From NCBI RefSeq assembly GCF_910596095.1, contig NC_056544.1, forward strand, positions 9,533,155 to 9,597,154: a stretch of DNA of 64,000 nt, in the 5' to 3' direction. Of this stretch, positions 30,801 through 44,000 are shown one piece after another. Position numbers and translations under genes: made by a program. The notes under the pieces are model-generated. The model saw only the letters and a list, made by a program, of their open reading frames with translations. It searched no databases and had not been told where the DNA came from. Numbering within the stretch: the first letter of the stretch is position 1; every line of letters begins with the position of its first letter. Source of the DNA: Thunnus maccoyii. Taxonomy: Eukaryota; Chordata; Actinopteri; Scombriformes; Scombridae.

Positions 30801-32599
30801 TCAAAATTGCAGCAGCCTTAAATAGTAAATAACCCGTAACGGTATCCTATAAATATAAAACTTGTTACCCCAATCTCCCCACAACAGACTTCAGTCTGAC
30901 TGCTTTTATATAAAACAATACACAGACCTGATCTACATGATGGAGTGATGTGTGTTCACTGTAGCTAACGTTAGTCCAGCTGTTGGAAACAGCTGCTCAG
31001 CTGCAACAGATGTACAAATACTGTCGCTCCAACCTTATCTGTCCATTTACTGTCACTGCTAAAATGCATTTATACCCAGAGCAGGGAGTGTCACTTATAC
31101 AGTTCATCACTTTTGTTTTGATTCTGTTGGAAGCATGTTGCTGTCTGACACTCAGCTCTCAGCTTGCATTAACTGAGCAGCTGTTTCTGTTCAACATGCT
31201 AGTTTAACGTTAGCATGAGCCTCAGATAGCTAAACTGGTCATCCGCCAAAAAACAACTCCGTGAATTTTCACAACTTTATGCTTCAGAGTTCATCAACAT
31301 GACAGTGAGCAGATCTTATTATACAACCATGCAGCAGATCGAGGCGCGCTGCAACTTTTTTCTTTTGTGGATGGCAGAGAGGTGTGTTTGTTTTACAATT
31401 AGTGCAGCCCTTAAGGGTGGTCACTGAACACACCTGTAACCCAACCTTATTAAAGTCTAAGAAGCTCCACCTAGTGGTGCAACCACATACTACAACAAAT
31501 CTACAGAACAGTTACACTGCACGTCCCTTGTCTTCTGCATTATTGATCGATTAATCATTGACATCCCTATTTGTGATGGAAATGCTTGTGTGTGACACAG
31601 ACCAACTTGTCATTATCCAGACATTTTGCCAGTCGTCCTTTGTGTTTCAGTGCTGCTGAGTACCAGCAAAAAGGACATGTTGGTCTCTCAGAAGTCCTGT
31701 TTCAGTGACTGCAGAGTAAATGAACATGAGTGTGAAAGACGAGAAGCAGCCTCTGGTGTCTGTATACAGACTGAATCAAGGCGGAAGAGATCCTCAAATG
31801 TCTTACACAAATATGTGCCAAATGTTTTGCATTATAACCAAAAGAAAACATCACAGTGAGCTGTAATATGTAGCTGCAAACAACGGTTTACTAGAACTCT
31901 TAAACAGGTGAAATTTCTTTATGGAGCATCCAAACATCACCTGAAACCTGAGCTTTTGACAGGAAATGAATACTCACTTGTTCTCAGAACCGGCAGGTGC
32001 ATGTTCCTCTCCCTCTGGGGTCGTCTCAGGAGCTGGAGCCTGTTCAGCCTCACTGGAAACACAGACACATAGCAGCCTTGTCAACCCATTGCTTGGCTTT
32101 ACACATAAACTTGAATTTTCAGACTATTTAGCATGTGAATTGTACACTTTTAACGTAAAGCTGTCATTAATCTGGTGATTTAAATATAGAAAAACCAAGG
32201 AAAACTGTCACATTAAATGTAGTTTACTGGATACACATATCATGTTACCATTAGCTGTAAAATTATCTGACTACAGAGGGCAGAGCCTTTGCCAGAGTAA
32301 CCAAATCTGCATTTTTCTCTTGTTGCATGTACTGTTTGAGTGTCCTGTTCCATTCAAACTGGTGCACTTGTTTTAATAAAAGAGAGAGTTCCTTTATACG
32401 GACCACTCACAGTAAGAAAAGTCTGTACAAAGATCAGATGTGTATTATTATCATCTCGCAGACAGTATCGCTCAGATAAACAGGTTGTGTGTCTACTCTT
32501 GAACACTCACCTCACTTCATCCTTCACATTGCCCCAGTTGTGTGAGCCGCTGCCGCTGCGCTTCTCCTCACTTTTCTGATTGCTGGAACAAACAGAAAG

Positions 32600-32635
<36 letters not shown>

Positions 32636-34834
32636 ATGTAAGAAGTCTAAAAATAGTTACTGCCCACAATGAAGAGGAATTCTCTACCACCAACAACCCT
32701 TGACACCAAGTCTGTAGTCAACAGTAGATTAGTAATGTGGAGGGAAAAAACAGGGATCTGCTGATCCTAATCTGAGAATTGAGAAAGATTTTTTTCTTGT
32801 GATGCCATTTGGGCTGAACGTGTTTCTGGGAATTCAGGCTGTTGTTCAATGCAGCATGAAAAAGAAAAGTGAAATAAAGCTTGTTTATGTGAAACAAAAG
32901 GGGAAATTACTGCAAATTCAAATAAATAAGCAAAACCTGCGTCTAAGTTACTCAACATCCCCCTTTTATGCCAAACACAAGTGATGTTTACAGTCCAAAC
33001 TGTTCCGGGCAATGTTGGGTAATTTACATAGTACCAGAAAATATCTTTCAATGGTAAATAACAAAGACTGAACAAGTAAGAAGTCTTTTCTATTTATGGA
33101 TTCACTGGTCTATTGAGGTCCCAGTTCAGATCTGACTCACGATTTGTCATTGCCGCTGTGTCTGTCGAAGTCGCGTTTCCCACGGGAGTCAAAGCCGTCT
33201 CCTCGGCCCATACCCCGACCTCTTCCACCACGCACACCCCGGCCGCCACCACGCCCTCTTGGGGGCCTGTCTCCAGAAGGCCTGATGGACAGAAACAGAT
33301 GAACTCATTTAAAAAAAACAAAAAAACAATCCAATCCAAACTCATGCGACACATGCATATGTAATCTTAATATCAGAGGTTATAATAAAAATGTCAAAGA
33401 GAGCAGCCCAGCTCCAAAAACTAGCAGTTTACAGATGGCTGGGCTTTGACATTGAGGTTAAGTGGGCTACGATTACATCAATAGCTGCACACACTTAATC
33501 CCTGCACACACCCCCCCACACTGATCGTGTGATCGCACCAGACTGCCTTGGGGTTGTTGACTATGTTTAAATACGCTCTTCATCGTTCCTCACAGCCACT
33601 CACTTGTCTGCAGAGAACTCTCCACCTCCTTCAGGCTTGTCCTCGGTGGGCTTCTCAAAGCGGCGCTCACGAGGAGGTCTCCGGTCCGGCCTCTTGTCTC
33701 CGGGTCGCCCCTCACCCTGCCCACCCTGATGCTGGGAACCAGGCTGACCCTGCTGGTCTGGCCGCCGACCCACCCGCCTGATGCCTGTCAATCAAAAGTG
33801 CATGTGTAAAATCAGTCAAAGTTTCCATAGCTCTGTTGGTGTTTGAACTATGTACTTTAATGAGTGTGTTTACATGTCAACATAACTTTTCACCACATAC
33901 ACGTGCAGTAAACATGTCAACAGTCATGTGAGGTGATATATTTACACTCTTGAGGGAATGTGTCACCTCTCCTGTCTGCAGCTTTAAAAGCACAAACCAC
34001 TTTCCATTACTGCAATTATTAACACTGCTGGCTAACCGCGGGCCTGTCTTTTCATTAACTCAACCCTGTTGTTATTGAATTCATTAAGGACGACTTAACA
34101 CGGGAAAAAAAATACAGCCTTTCACTCAGAGGAGTCATGATAAATTCAAATAATGAGCCGTCTGTCTAGTTTTACCAGTCCGCAGGTAAATATGTTGCGC
34201 ATTTGCTTTGCACAGCCTGCAGCTGCTAACAGAGCTGCGCAGCCAGTGCACGAAGCATCAGCCAGTAACCAGTAACCAACACTGCGCCGTCCACACGGAT
34301 GCTGCTAGGAACCATTTCTGCGACACAAGCTCGCCACACAAGCTTGCATTAAACCTGAGAGTCACAGTTATCCTCTGGAGCAGAGAGCTCTTCTCGACTG
34401 ACCTCAGCCTGAGAGGAATTATGAGTCTGTCCTCTAATAATAACAACAACAGGACAGGGTCCATGTTGACCTCAGACCCAGCAGCAGCTAGCAGGAGCTG
34501 CACATGACAGCTGACACAAAAACACGAAAAAGAAAACATGCAGTGCACATGAGCGGGAGCGCAGGTGGAAATGTTTACCTTCTTTCTTCAGGGGGACTGG
34601 AGCCTGGCTCTCCTCCTTCTTGTCGAGCAGCGGGTTCTTCCTGTCCTTCTGTGACTCCTTCTTCGGCTGCTTGGCAGCTTGAGCCGCGGTCTTGGTGGCC
34701 CCAGCGGCGGCCCCCTCCTTCTTCTTGTTTTCTGCAGCTTTCAGGATCTCAAACGGGTCGGACTCATCGTCCAATAACTGGTCGAACCGGTTGGTCACGA
34801 CGCAGCCGAAGCCTTCTTGCAGGTGTCCGGGCAT
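27835..34834 (-). CDS. serbp1: SERPINE1 mRNA-binding protein 1 (ribosome hibernation / RGG protein)
   Basis: Nine coding exons run on the minus strand: 34834-34579, 33784-33604, 33281-33141, 32582-32511, 32052-31978, 30447-30270, 29397-29335, 29074-28886 and 27894-27835. They total 405 codons, giving 404 aa. The N-terminus ([20 protein letters not shown]) is diagnostic. Next come a basic linker ([12 protein letters not shown]), arginine-rich [13 protein letters not shown], an RGG box ([20 protein letters not shown]), '[15 protein letters not shown]', the ribosome-binding segment '[20 protein letters not shown]', '[20 protein letters not shown]', a second RGG region and the tail [17 protein letters not shown]1 clamps eEF2 in idle 80S ribosomes by passing through the mRNA channel and binds mRNAs through its RGG repeats. 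The 63-nt exon 29397-29335 has no match in the human main isoform. A (TG)n run precedes the 32582 exon acceptor. Confidence 0.96.
27960..28330. repeat. AT-rich MITE-like copy in serbp1 last intron
   Basis: Degraded forms of the motifs seen at 10478 and 14400 occur here ('ttaattgatcaacataaaat', 'tcatatcactgttaattgaa', 'tttttggacaaaataagcag'). A shorter copy lies at 29735-29885 ('gggttttagactgttagtca', 'gattaatcaataatgg') and a fragment near 30620. They are non-coding intronic repeats. Confidence 0.5.
29335..29397 (-). other. serbp1: Extra in-frame 63-nt exon of serbp1
   Basis: It encodes [20 protein letters not shown] plus K, in phase 0 on both sides, between 'HKSKSED' and '[15 protein letters not shown]'. 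The acceptor (gtttcag) and donor (AAG|gtgcct) are acceptable. Skipping keeps the frame, so it may be a cassette exon. The human main isoform has only a short different linker at this position. Confidence 0.75.
32603..32632 (-). repeat. (CA/TG)n microsatellite before a serbp1 acceptor
   Basis: In the transcribed strand this is (TG)n, about 20 bases before the acceptor of the exon starting at 32582. The intervening tract is pyrimidine-rich (ttttcctttctgtttgttccag). It parallels the mier1 arrangement. Confidence 0.85.
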
Positions 34835-36299
34835 GATGGCGCCCCTTCAGCGGGATTCACCTCCGATTCTACGAGGCTTGATGCGAACAATTCGCGGGAT
34901 GCTGCCACAAAATGGCTGGGAGAGCTGCCCCTTCTCTTCCGGTACGAGCATCATCCGGGACATCGTGTAGCGCGCACCAATGTGAACACGCGCTGCCTGC
35001 AATGTTTTTATTTACATTATGTAATGATGTGCTCTCATGTCCTCTTACAATAATCCGGGTTTTGATCTCTGAGTGGACGTCACATGCATATGGAAACGTC
35101 CAATGTCTCTCAATAGATTTATGTGGCTCCTATTGGAAAAACAGCTTTTCCTACATGATGCTGTAACAAAGTCAACTACTTCACAACAATTGACAGGGAA
35201 TAATGTGCATGCATGTCATTATATAAATATCCAATGTTTTGTTTACAGGAGTTCTTGACTCATTTCTAAAATTAAACACCAATATAATAAATAAGACAGA
35301 TACAATTGTTGCTAAAAATTCACTGGCACTCTGTAAATGCAGCTGCTGATGCTAAGATTAAGTGGGATTTGTCAGTTTATAAAAAGCAGCAAATGGTGTG
35401 GCTTAAGGCCAATGGGGGCATGCTGAGTAACAGCTGGTGGTAACATATCTGACAAGTCGGCCCTCTGCAGAGTCAGCTCCTCAGCACAGTGAGAAAAGCT
35501 GTCACACAAACACTTCTTCACGTAAGCTGAGGCTCGTATTGGAGTCTTGCCTTTGATTTAAAAACAAGCGCACAACTTGTCCAGAATGCATGAATGAATC
35601 ATTTTCAGCTCAGTGCTTTTAGAGAAGGTCACTGCAATGCAATCACATAGTAAAGTGCAATACAAGCATCTAATAAAGTGAGCCAAGCTTGGACATTTGC
35701 CCTAATTAAGGTTTGATTACTTGGCTTTATGTTTGTGCATTTTCTCTGAGCAGTAATTTAGATGCTTTGATATCTGCTGACGAGAGAAATGGTTTTCTCA
35801 TTAAATATAATAGGATTTTTCACCGTTTTATAAAATATGTACAGATAAAATACAATTTCAGACTCCACTGAGCTGAATGAGCACAGGAAGACATGATTGT
35901 ATGAAATCAGATTCTGGCTAAAATTAATATTTGTGTGGCACTGCACAAGCTCTCTGGTGTTTCAGATAGTGTGTGGCTGCACATATAGTTCTGATGTACC
36001 TTCATCTTTTGACTTTTGTTTTCTTCCTCTATCTTCATTTTACAGTGCATGGATTTATAGGTTATCTTGCGTGTAACTGACAAGAAGAAATATGTCTTTT
36101 CATACTGAAAGAGAAACTGAGGCAAATGTAATTTTACTAAAGGAAGAACTTTAATCAGATTAATACAGGATAAAAAGTTAATAAACAAACTTTAACGGAC
36201 ACAAAAGACGAGCTAGATTAAAAGTTTTATATTATTACTCAAAAATCAATTAAAAGTCTGTAATGATTCTTTATAGTCAGATGAATTGATTAAGTCCAG

Positions 36300-36670
36300 T
36301 TAAGTCAATAAGTCAAGTTTATGTGTAAAGCCAAAATCACAAATCTTCATGTGACTCAAAAATACAAATTTTTCTGAGAAGATCTTTTCAACATACAGGA
36401 CCCTCTATCCTAAGACTCTCAATTTGGACAAAGAAGAACCCCACAAAAACCCTTTAACAGGAAGGGTTCCCTCTGTTAGGATGGACAGACGTAGATGTAG
36501 TAGGTGCCATATGTACCATAGAAGTTTCAGTAGTAGAAATACACTATTGAGGAGAAAGAATTAAATGAATAACACATAAAATTAAGTAAATATTAAGTGT
36601 AATACATCAAAGAGATGAAGACTGTGGATCAGATAAAGAAGAAGTTAAGTAACAGGTAAGGTGGCTCCTG
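36300..36670 (+). repeat. Abundant teleost dispersed repeat
   Basis: The ordered motifs 'caagtttatgtgtaaagcca', 'aaatcacaaat', 'caacatacaggaccctctat', 'aaccctttaacaggaa' and 'aggatggacagacgtagatg' match from memory one of the most numerous short repeats of percomorph fish. It is non-coding, and the copy is diverged. Confidence 0.6.
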
Positions 36671-37229
36671 CAGTGAAAAACAGCTAAATAAAAAAACATC
36701 CTCTGTACCATAGAAGAGGAAAGACTGTATACACACAAGAGGCAAAACTCAAGTCATCCAGTGCAGCACTGACACATTTTTAATAGTTTCTGCAACAACA
36801 GAGGTCTGTGGCACAGAGGAATATGATATATCAGACTTTGGATACCCACACAATACTTGTAAGGTGGATGAGTTCATTGTTGGTTTTGGCTCTGCACATG
36901 ACATTTGTACAAAATAAGAAAAATATAGAAAATCGCAGCTCTATCCTTTAAATGGAACATACACAAGTTAATATGAGGCAGTGTGAGTTGGTCAAATCAA
37001 GTCTGACAGTCTTTTTAGTATAAAATTTCCTCTTTGTGTTTCTCTGTTGAGCCTCAGTGAAAGTATAGTAACAAAAAGAAGAACTTTTGCACTAAAAAGT
37101 CTTAGAAGAATATATCCACTTGATTCGACTAATTTGGACTAATTAGCTGATTTCTACAACAACTCAACTCTCATGGAAGAACGAGACTTCTCCTTGAGCG
37201 AGACTTGGTTAGACACAGTGACAAGCAGA

Positions 37230-37530
37230 TCGGATCGAGCGAAAGGTAAAGAAATACGTTATATTTCTCTGTATGGTCCTTTCCATGATGTTGTCAGACA
37301 CTTATGATAACAATCTGAGCCTGTCAGTGGCAAAAACAAGCACATTTAGTGGACATACATTGACGGGCATTATTGCCCCGTCGGATTACAATTCAGCCTG
37401 TTTTCTGGCTGCTGGCTGAGGCGATTTCACTCAATACTGGACCAGTTTCAAAAATTGTCCCCATTATTCACTTAGAAAAAAGTTAGGAAAATAGGGTCCA
37501 AGTTGAAAAATACTGAACTTTCCCTTTAAT
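37230..37530. repeat. One-ended dispersed repeat ending 'gaactttccctttaa'
   Basis: The right end (gaaaaatactgaactttccc followed by tttaa) is a familiar terminus of teleost MITEs. A matching left terminus was not found, so the copy is truncated or its left end is too diverged to see. Confidence 0.35.
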
Positions 37531-40166
37531 ACTGAGAATACAGTAATAAACCTCAAACTGAGGTGGCAAAAAGGCAAATAACTTGCAAATCAGTGTGGCA
37601 GCTGTTGCATGTATGTCAAGTTTAGCAAGCAAAACAGGAGGAGGTACTATTTTGAACATCACCTATTTAAAAACAGCATACAGACCTCAGCACATGTTTC
37701 ATTTATTTAAACCAGCCAGATAACTGTGCAACATAATGTATGATTTGTAGTGAAAGCAGCCACAGATGACAGCTGGCGGTCTGTTGATGGCTGCAGAACA
37801 CCAGACCATAAACAAACAGCTACTTAAAACTTGTAAGGTAAGAAGCCTGCTGTAGAGGAAACATGATACAGCTATTGGGTGAAGACAAGGCCGGCAGTGG
37901 TGTCTATATCGCAACAAGAAAGCAGCAACAGAGGAGACTGCTGCTGTTACTGAGCTCACGTGCATTTGATGACTCCAACATTATGGTTTGTAAAAATGTG
38001 AAAAATGTAGTTGTGATTCAATAATAACCATAATAAAAAGCATGAGAGAAAATTTTAAGGTAGATTTGTGAATTATTACATTAAATTATTCAATTATAGT
38101 TTTTATTTATGGCTGGCCTGGGAACTCCACTTTCTCCAGGGAATGCCAGAAAGGCAGCCCTCGCTGCACCTGGTTTGTTCCCTGAAGGAACAGTGTCCTT
38201 CCTCCTTTACTCATTTTACCCATTTTTTTTGGATAATACCCCCTTTAAAGTCTAGTTCACAATAAAACAGCAAATAATGATAAAAAGCCAGAATTTGTTG
38301 CAGAAATATGTATTTTTTTTAATTTTTCTTGTATTCTATCTAGCATTGTCTCATGACCCCTCAGATATATCTTGTGACCCTTGAAGGGAAGCTAGTTACA
38401 GTAGTTAGAGTTACAGTACAAGTGAAACACGGTACAATGCCACTCAACTCTGCCGTCTACTTCCAGACAAGATTATTTAAACCCTTCACCAAATCCTTAC
38501 TCTTACTACCTCCAAATAAGGTTATTCTTTATTCATCTATGCCTCTATTGGGTATTGAACTATAAACAAGACACTGTGCTGATTAAAGTTAACTGAAGTC
38601 ACGTAGTCTGTACACAGGTCACATGCTATCCATTCTATGAGGAAACCAGTCTGACCGTCTGTACAAAACACAACATATCTCCACCCAGCCTTGGTTGCCA
38701 TAGGATACACCCAGCCTTATCAAGACAGCTGCTTATCCCAGCCCGCCTCAGTAGACACAGAGATGAACCGCTCTGAAACAGACAGGTCGTGACTTACTGC
38801 TCCCAGTATAGAAAATGACCAGAGAATGACCCGGGGAACATAAATATTTCCCCTACAGAAACCATTGCTCTAAGTGCTTGTTAACATACATTTTTCCAAT
38901 AACAAGAAATTTAATATTTATTTTTAAAATGCTGAAATAGAGTGAACTCGTTAATTATAATACAATCTTAATGTACTACAGATTTATACAATATGCATAG
39001 ACTTTTTAGCCTAGAGACAGATGTGAGATAATATTACATTAATGTAGTAATTTGTTTCACTATCACTGAGGTTAACTAATTAATTAGGTAACCTATTTCT
39101 CATTGGGCGACCCTGCTGTTGGTGGGATCATGTCTCCCAGAATGCTGTGCAGCCAGTGTGTTGCAGAAAATGTGAGAGTGAGCCAGTGTTTACTTTCTAT
39201 TTATTCCACACAAATAAATGAAATCAGATTTTTTTTGATCAACTTACTTCAATCCAAAATTTCATATTTTCATATGCAACAAATGTGGGAATATTGTACA
39301 TATGGCCGCACTGCACAAGTATGTAACATTTCATACAATTCTACCCACAAGGGGCGCTTTAGTAATAATATAATATGATATTTCTACAATTCTGTCCTCT
39401 ATTATAAAAAGAAAGTCAGCACACAATTTCTCTATGAGAACGTGCACAACATATTGAAGCATGTCACCAATAGCCCCACCATGTGGCTATTAATAAAACA
39501 CCACTATGCTACTTATTAACTGCCACAGTATCTCTTTAATGTAATATTCCATGGTAACCAAATTAAGCAAAATTGTGCAGATGGGGATGCTGACATAGTC
39601 TGTAGCATTTGATACAGTTTCACCTGTAGGTGGCGCTAAAAGATTTAGAAATGTGCTGCTGGAGCATCAGCTTGCAGCAGCAGCACTCTACAACAGCAAA
39701 GAGTTGGCACATGTCTGCCTGGACAGTGGAGTATGATTTTTCACCCATCTTCATCCAGAAAATCAATAGGTAAGTTCCTTTTTGCTTTGATTGGTAGCAT
39801 AGATCAAATATTTTACATTTCCAATCCATTTGAATTGTGCTATATGTCCTTCCTTCTGTCATGATAATGATTATTCTTTGAGATCCTTTCTGACTTATTA
39901 AAGTAGAAAACAATGTCCATGAGTGATGTGAGTAGTTAGAAAAGAGGCTTTTTCTGAGATTAAAATGTTGACTTGAGATGTAGGTGGTGCGTTTAGAGCT
40001 CAAAACCAAAGCCACAGGACGTCACATTGTTCCCTTTTCAAAAAAAGGTTAATAACATGTTTTCTGCACATTAGTGCCATGCTATGAACAAAGAAAAGCA
40101 TTTATTACAAAAGTACTTAATTACAAAAAATTGCAACAATTCAACTTACAAATTCAAATCATTATC

Positions 40167-40291
40167 CCTTTTTCACAGCAGACATTTGACTTGACATAAC
40201 AGGAAAAGCACACGTTACAGACATAAATTTTATTATTTATCTGTGCTTTTCCTACTGTGACATGTAAAAAATGTCTTCCATGAAAAATAGG
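40167..40291. mobile_element. 125-bp palindromic MITE (family A, copy 1)
   Basis: The left arm runs from 'cctttttcacagcagacatt' to 'aggaaaagcaca', and the right arm is its imperfect inverse ('tgtgcttttcctactgtgac', 'aaatgtcttccatgaaaaat'). Only about 30 bp lie between the arms. Related ends occur at 46254 and 47143-47383. Confidence 0.7.
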
Positions 40292-41025
40292 ACCCCACTT
40301 GAAAGTACCAATTAAGTTGTACAACCAAAATAAAAGAATCAGAGAGCTGTAAGCCACATAGTGCAGAGAAGACGTTTTTATCAGCAAATTACCTCAAAAC
40401 ATCTGTTTGTGTTAAACAGGGGTTTGTAAGGGCCTTACAAAACAAAGAGTTTTGTAGAGTTTTGTAGTAGTGTGAATATCGCAGCTCATGTATGAAGGTT
40501 GATATTCATGATACGTCTTGGATTTATTAAGAAGACAATTTGAGAGTAGTGTCTCATCAATAAATGACTATGAGATCACAAACATAAAAGTCACATAAAA
40601 AGTTCAATAGCAGCGCAATTATCATCAATTTACATATAAAAACGTCTTTGAAATTAGACATGAAAAATATAAGAAGGGAATATCATATTAACATCAGTGA
40701 TCACACGTGTCAATGCTGAATCTGAGGAAAATCAAAACCTCACCCCTTTTCTATTGTCATGAAAATGTTTCATCTAGTGTTTCTCTGTAATTTGTTGCTG
40801 ATTTTATTATGATTGTGGTTACCAAGTGGCTTTGTGACCTGGCTGCGCAGCTCCTACAGCTAACAAGATCACTGATGACATGAAACAGATCAAAGCTGAG
40901 GTAGAAGTATGGTCGTGCAAACCCATATCTCAATAGTATAAATTGGCAAGCATGAAATAACGAAGAGCACCGTTGATGTTTCTCATTACAAATTACACAT
41001 GGTCCATTTCCAAAGAGTAAACTAT

Positions 41026-44000
41026 CTACTCTATATTTCTTTCAGTCAGTTTCCTTCTGACCCCTTTCTCAAGTTCAAGAAGTTTCTCATAAAGCACCTC
41101 TGACATGCCATCATCAATGTCCATCTGAAACAAGAATATAAACACAGAAAATAGTCTCAGATCACACATTAATAACATTTTTCCATTTCTTCCTGCTTGG
41201 CACTCTTATGTTTTAATTACTGCAATACTAACATTTGGGCTATGAGGTTCACATAAGCACACCATGAGCAGTAAAACGCCAGCGTAAGTGATGTACTCAA
41301 GTTACTCACCTGTCGAGGCTGAGTGTAGTTAGTTCCAAGTCCTGATGTTAAACTGTGATACTTTGCCCTCGGATCCAAAGACTCTGACTTTTGAAGAAAC
41401 AGCCAGTGCTGTGAAAGAAAGGCCAGAGCAGGATTTCATGTTTATGATTCATTCACAGTAGAGATATAAATCCTTAAAGACTTTTTCTTTCAGTATCAGC
41501 ATGGTCTGATGACATACCAGTGCCTCTGCTCCATTGTACGGTGTGAGTGTGAATGTGTTGGTGAAGACTCTAATCTGTTCAGCACAAGAAAACAAACAAA
41601 CAAAAAAAAAACACATGAGACTGTTAATAGTTCTGGTCAAATGAAACATAGAATATGTGCATTTCACACAGATAAGTAGAACAGACACAAAGAAAAAAAA
41701 AATCAACTCACCAGCCACATGATGGGCATGAGGAGAGTCCAGAAGAAGGAGGGGAGGATACCATAGGTCAGATTGGTCATCACCAGCCCAGGGCAGATCA
41801 CAGAGGAGAAAAGCCCCTGATAAAAAGAAATGAGAAAGATGTATTCAATGAAGTCAATTTGTCAAGCGGCCAGAAACACGACTCCATATGAATGCTAATG
41901 TTGCTCATGTCTGCTGGATGAATAAGTGGCAGTCAATGCCAACATGTTCATCTAAACCACTTTAGATGATGTTAAAATGTTAATGTTGTGTTTACAGCTT
42001 GTTTTTCGTTGCCCCCAAGAAAAATTTAGAAAACATTTAAGTGCATGACTGATATCATATTTCCGACTTCCACTCCTCACTGACTGGTTTGGAATAACAA
42101 TTCCATCAATTGAGTGCTTGCAGTGATAGTCATTACTGTACCAGCAGTCTGCAGAGTGTGTGACATACAAACCTGGCTGTTCTTGTGTCTGTTGAGCGCC
42201 AGGCTGAGCATGTCTGAGGCGTACTTGGAGGAGCTGTAAGGCTCCGTCCCATCTCTGTGCTGTATGTCCTCGATGCTGAAGGCAGAGTGGCGGGCGTTAC
42301 TCGAGGAGGTCCACACTACCCTTGATGTGTGACTTGGTTGACACAGCAGAGGCTCCAACTCCCTGATCTAGACCAGAGAGACATGAACATCAGGCCCACA
42401 GACAGAGAACACTGTCACAGGTGAAGTTCATGAGTGCCAGTGACTTGATTATAATTACAATGCAACATCAAAGCTGTGAAAAGAATATTTAATCTACACT
42501 ACTGCATGTAGTTACCCAACCAGTAAAGGCATCTTACATCATAATAGCTGCCTTATTATATTCTACATACAATATACTGCTACAAGTGTTTTATAACAAT
42601 TAATGGATTGAGGTTAATAACTCACTGAAAATGTACTACATTGCAATATTTATTGCTCATGACAATAAATATACCATATACTACCACAATATTTTGCTAC
42701 AATATATAACAAAAAAGACTATATTATGTCAGATTATGGCATCTTTTAGATTTAAATTCATGCAGGTGTGCAGTCTGGTGTACCAGGAGGAAATGACCAA
42801 AGAGGTTGGTGGCAAAAACTTCCTGCAGGCCATCTGAGTTGAGGCGATCCTGTTGAGTTAAGAGACCCTCTGCTGTCGCAAACATGTTGATGACATTCCT
42901 GCAGAGGGGAAGGTACAATATTACATAACAGTATGGACAATCAGAAACAAGTTGCACTGATGACAGCCACAGCTTTATGCCAATATGAAAAAAATCAAAT
43001 CAAAATAAAGTAAGTGGTGAGCTGGCTTTGGAGGTTTACCTGGAAAACAGGCCTTTGAATAAGGCTTTGATATCCACTTGTGGATTGGGCATAATTCCCG
43101 CATTTAGATATAGAAAGTCAATTCTGCCGTACCTGTGGAAACACATTTTAGGTGCTGAAACCACAGAGTGAAGAGAACAAGGAGCTATAGAGGCTGTGTA
43201 TCTATGGTGTCTTACCTGGCGTTGACTTCCTGTGCAGCAGTGAGCACTGACTGCACAGAGCCCACATCAAGGTGCACTATGTCCACATGGGCATCGGTGT
43301 GAGAGGTCAGGAGGGCGGAGCGGGCAGCCTGAGCCCGCTGCATGTTTCTGCAGGCCAGACAAAGCCGAAGCTGGCTGTCTACTGTGAGCAGCCTGTCACA
43401 CAAGGCCAGGCCGATGCCACTGCAGACAAACATGACAATGCACACATGTAAGCAAACTTTCTCTGAGGAACCGGGTGATCATAACCCAGATTGAGTAAAT
43501 CCACTGGTAAACATAGAGGACTCTCTTGGAGTAAAGGTATTGTAATAATAGATTGGAAACATTTGTTTGCAGTCTCAAGGTCTAACTGGGGATAATAGCT
43601 TTAAATTTGTATTATCTAAGTGGATAATGAGGATTTACGGTATATTACTCTTGTAAATCACATAATTTTGATCCACAGAGCCCAGATCAGTGCATTGAAT
43701 AGAGGTTAGAGGGATGCAACATGATTGCTCATGGGTAATGTCCTGTTATCAAAGACTTTCGAAAGTAGTATTTTTTTTCTATTTTAAATTATTGCTAAAA
43801 TAAGAAGTCAAAGTAGGTGATAGTATTTTATGTTTATTATTTATTTATTTATCAGTTGGGCTTTAGAGTTTAGAAATGTAAGGACAGAACTGTGCATCAC
43901 TGTTATTTGTTACATATATACTGTATGTATTATTTATTTTACTTTTAATATTTCTGAATTTTTCTGTAGGCTATTTTTAAACATTACATTATTTATATAG

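Larger units (their letters stand above)
34835..40780. other. serbp1-hsd17b7 spacer
   Basis: The serbp1 promoter lies at 34835-35000, with an ETS-like CCGGAAG read on the minus strand near 34940. The remainder is AT-rich, with a teleost SINE/MITE-like repeat (36300-36670), a repeat end (37230-37530) and a short palindromic MITE (40167-40291). No coding exon was recognised on either strand. This spacer is the join between the two human-chromosome-1 synteny blocks. Confidence 0.6.

Noticed and set aside
42724-42783. Continuation of the hsd17b7 exon 4 frame (HQTAHLHEF...)
   Set aside because: The donor at CTG|gtacac joins in phase 0 to ATC AGG GAG, giving [12 protein letters not shown] as in the family. 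The read-through residues have no counterpart.
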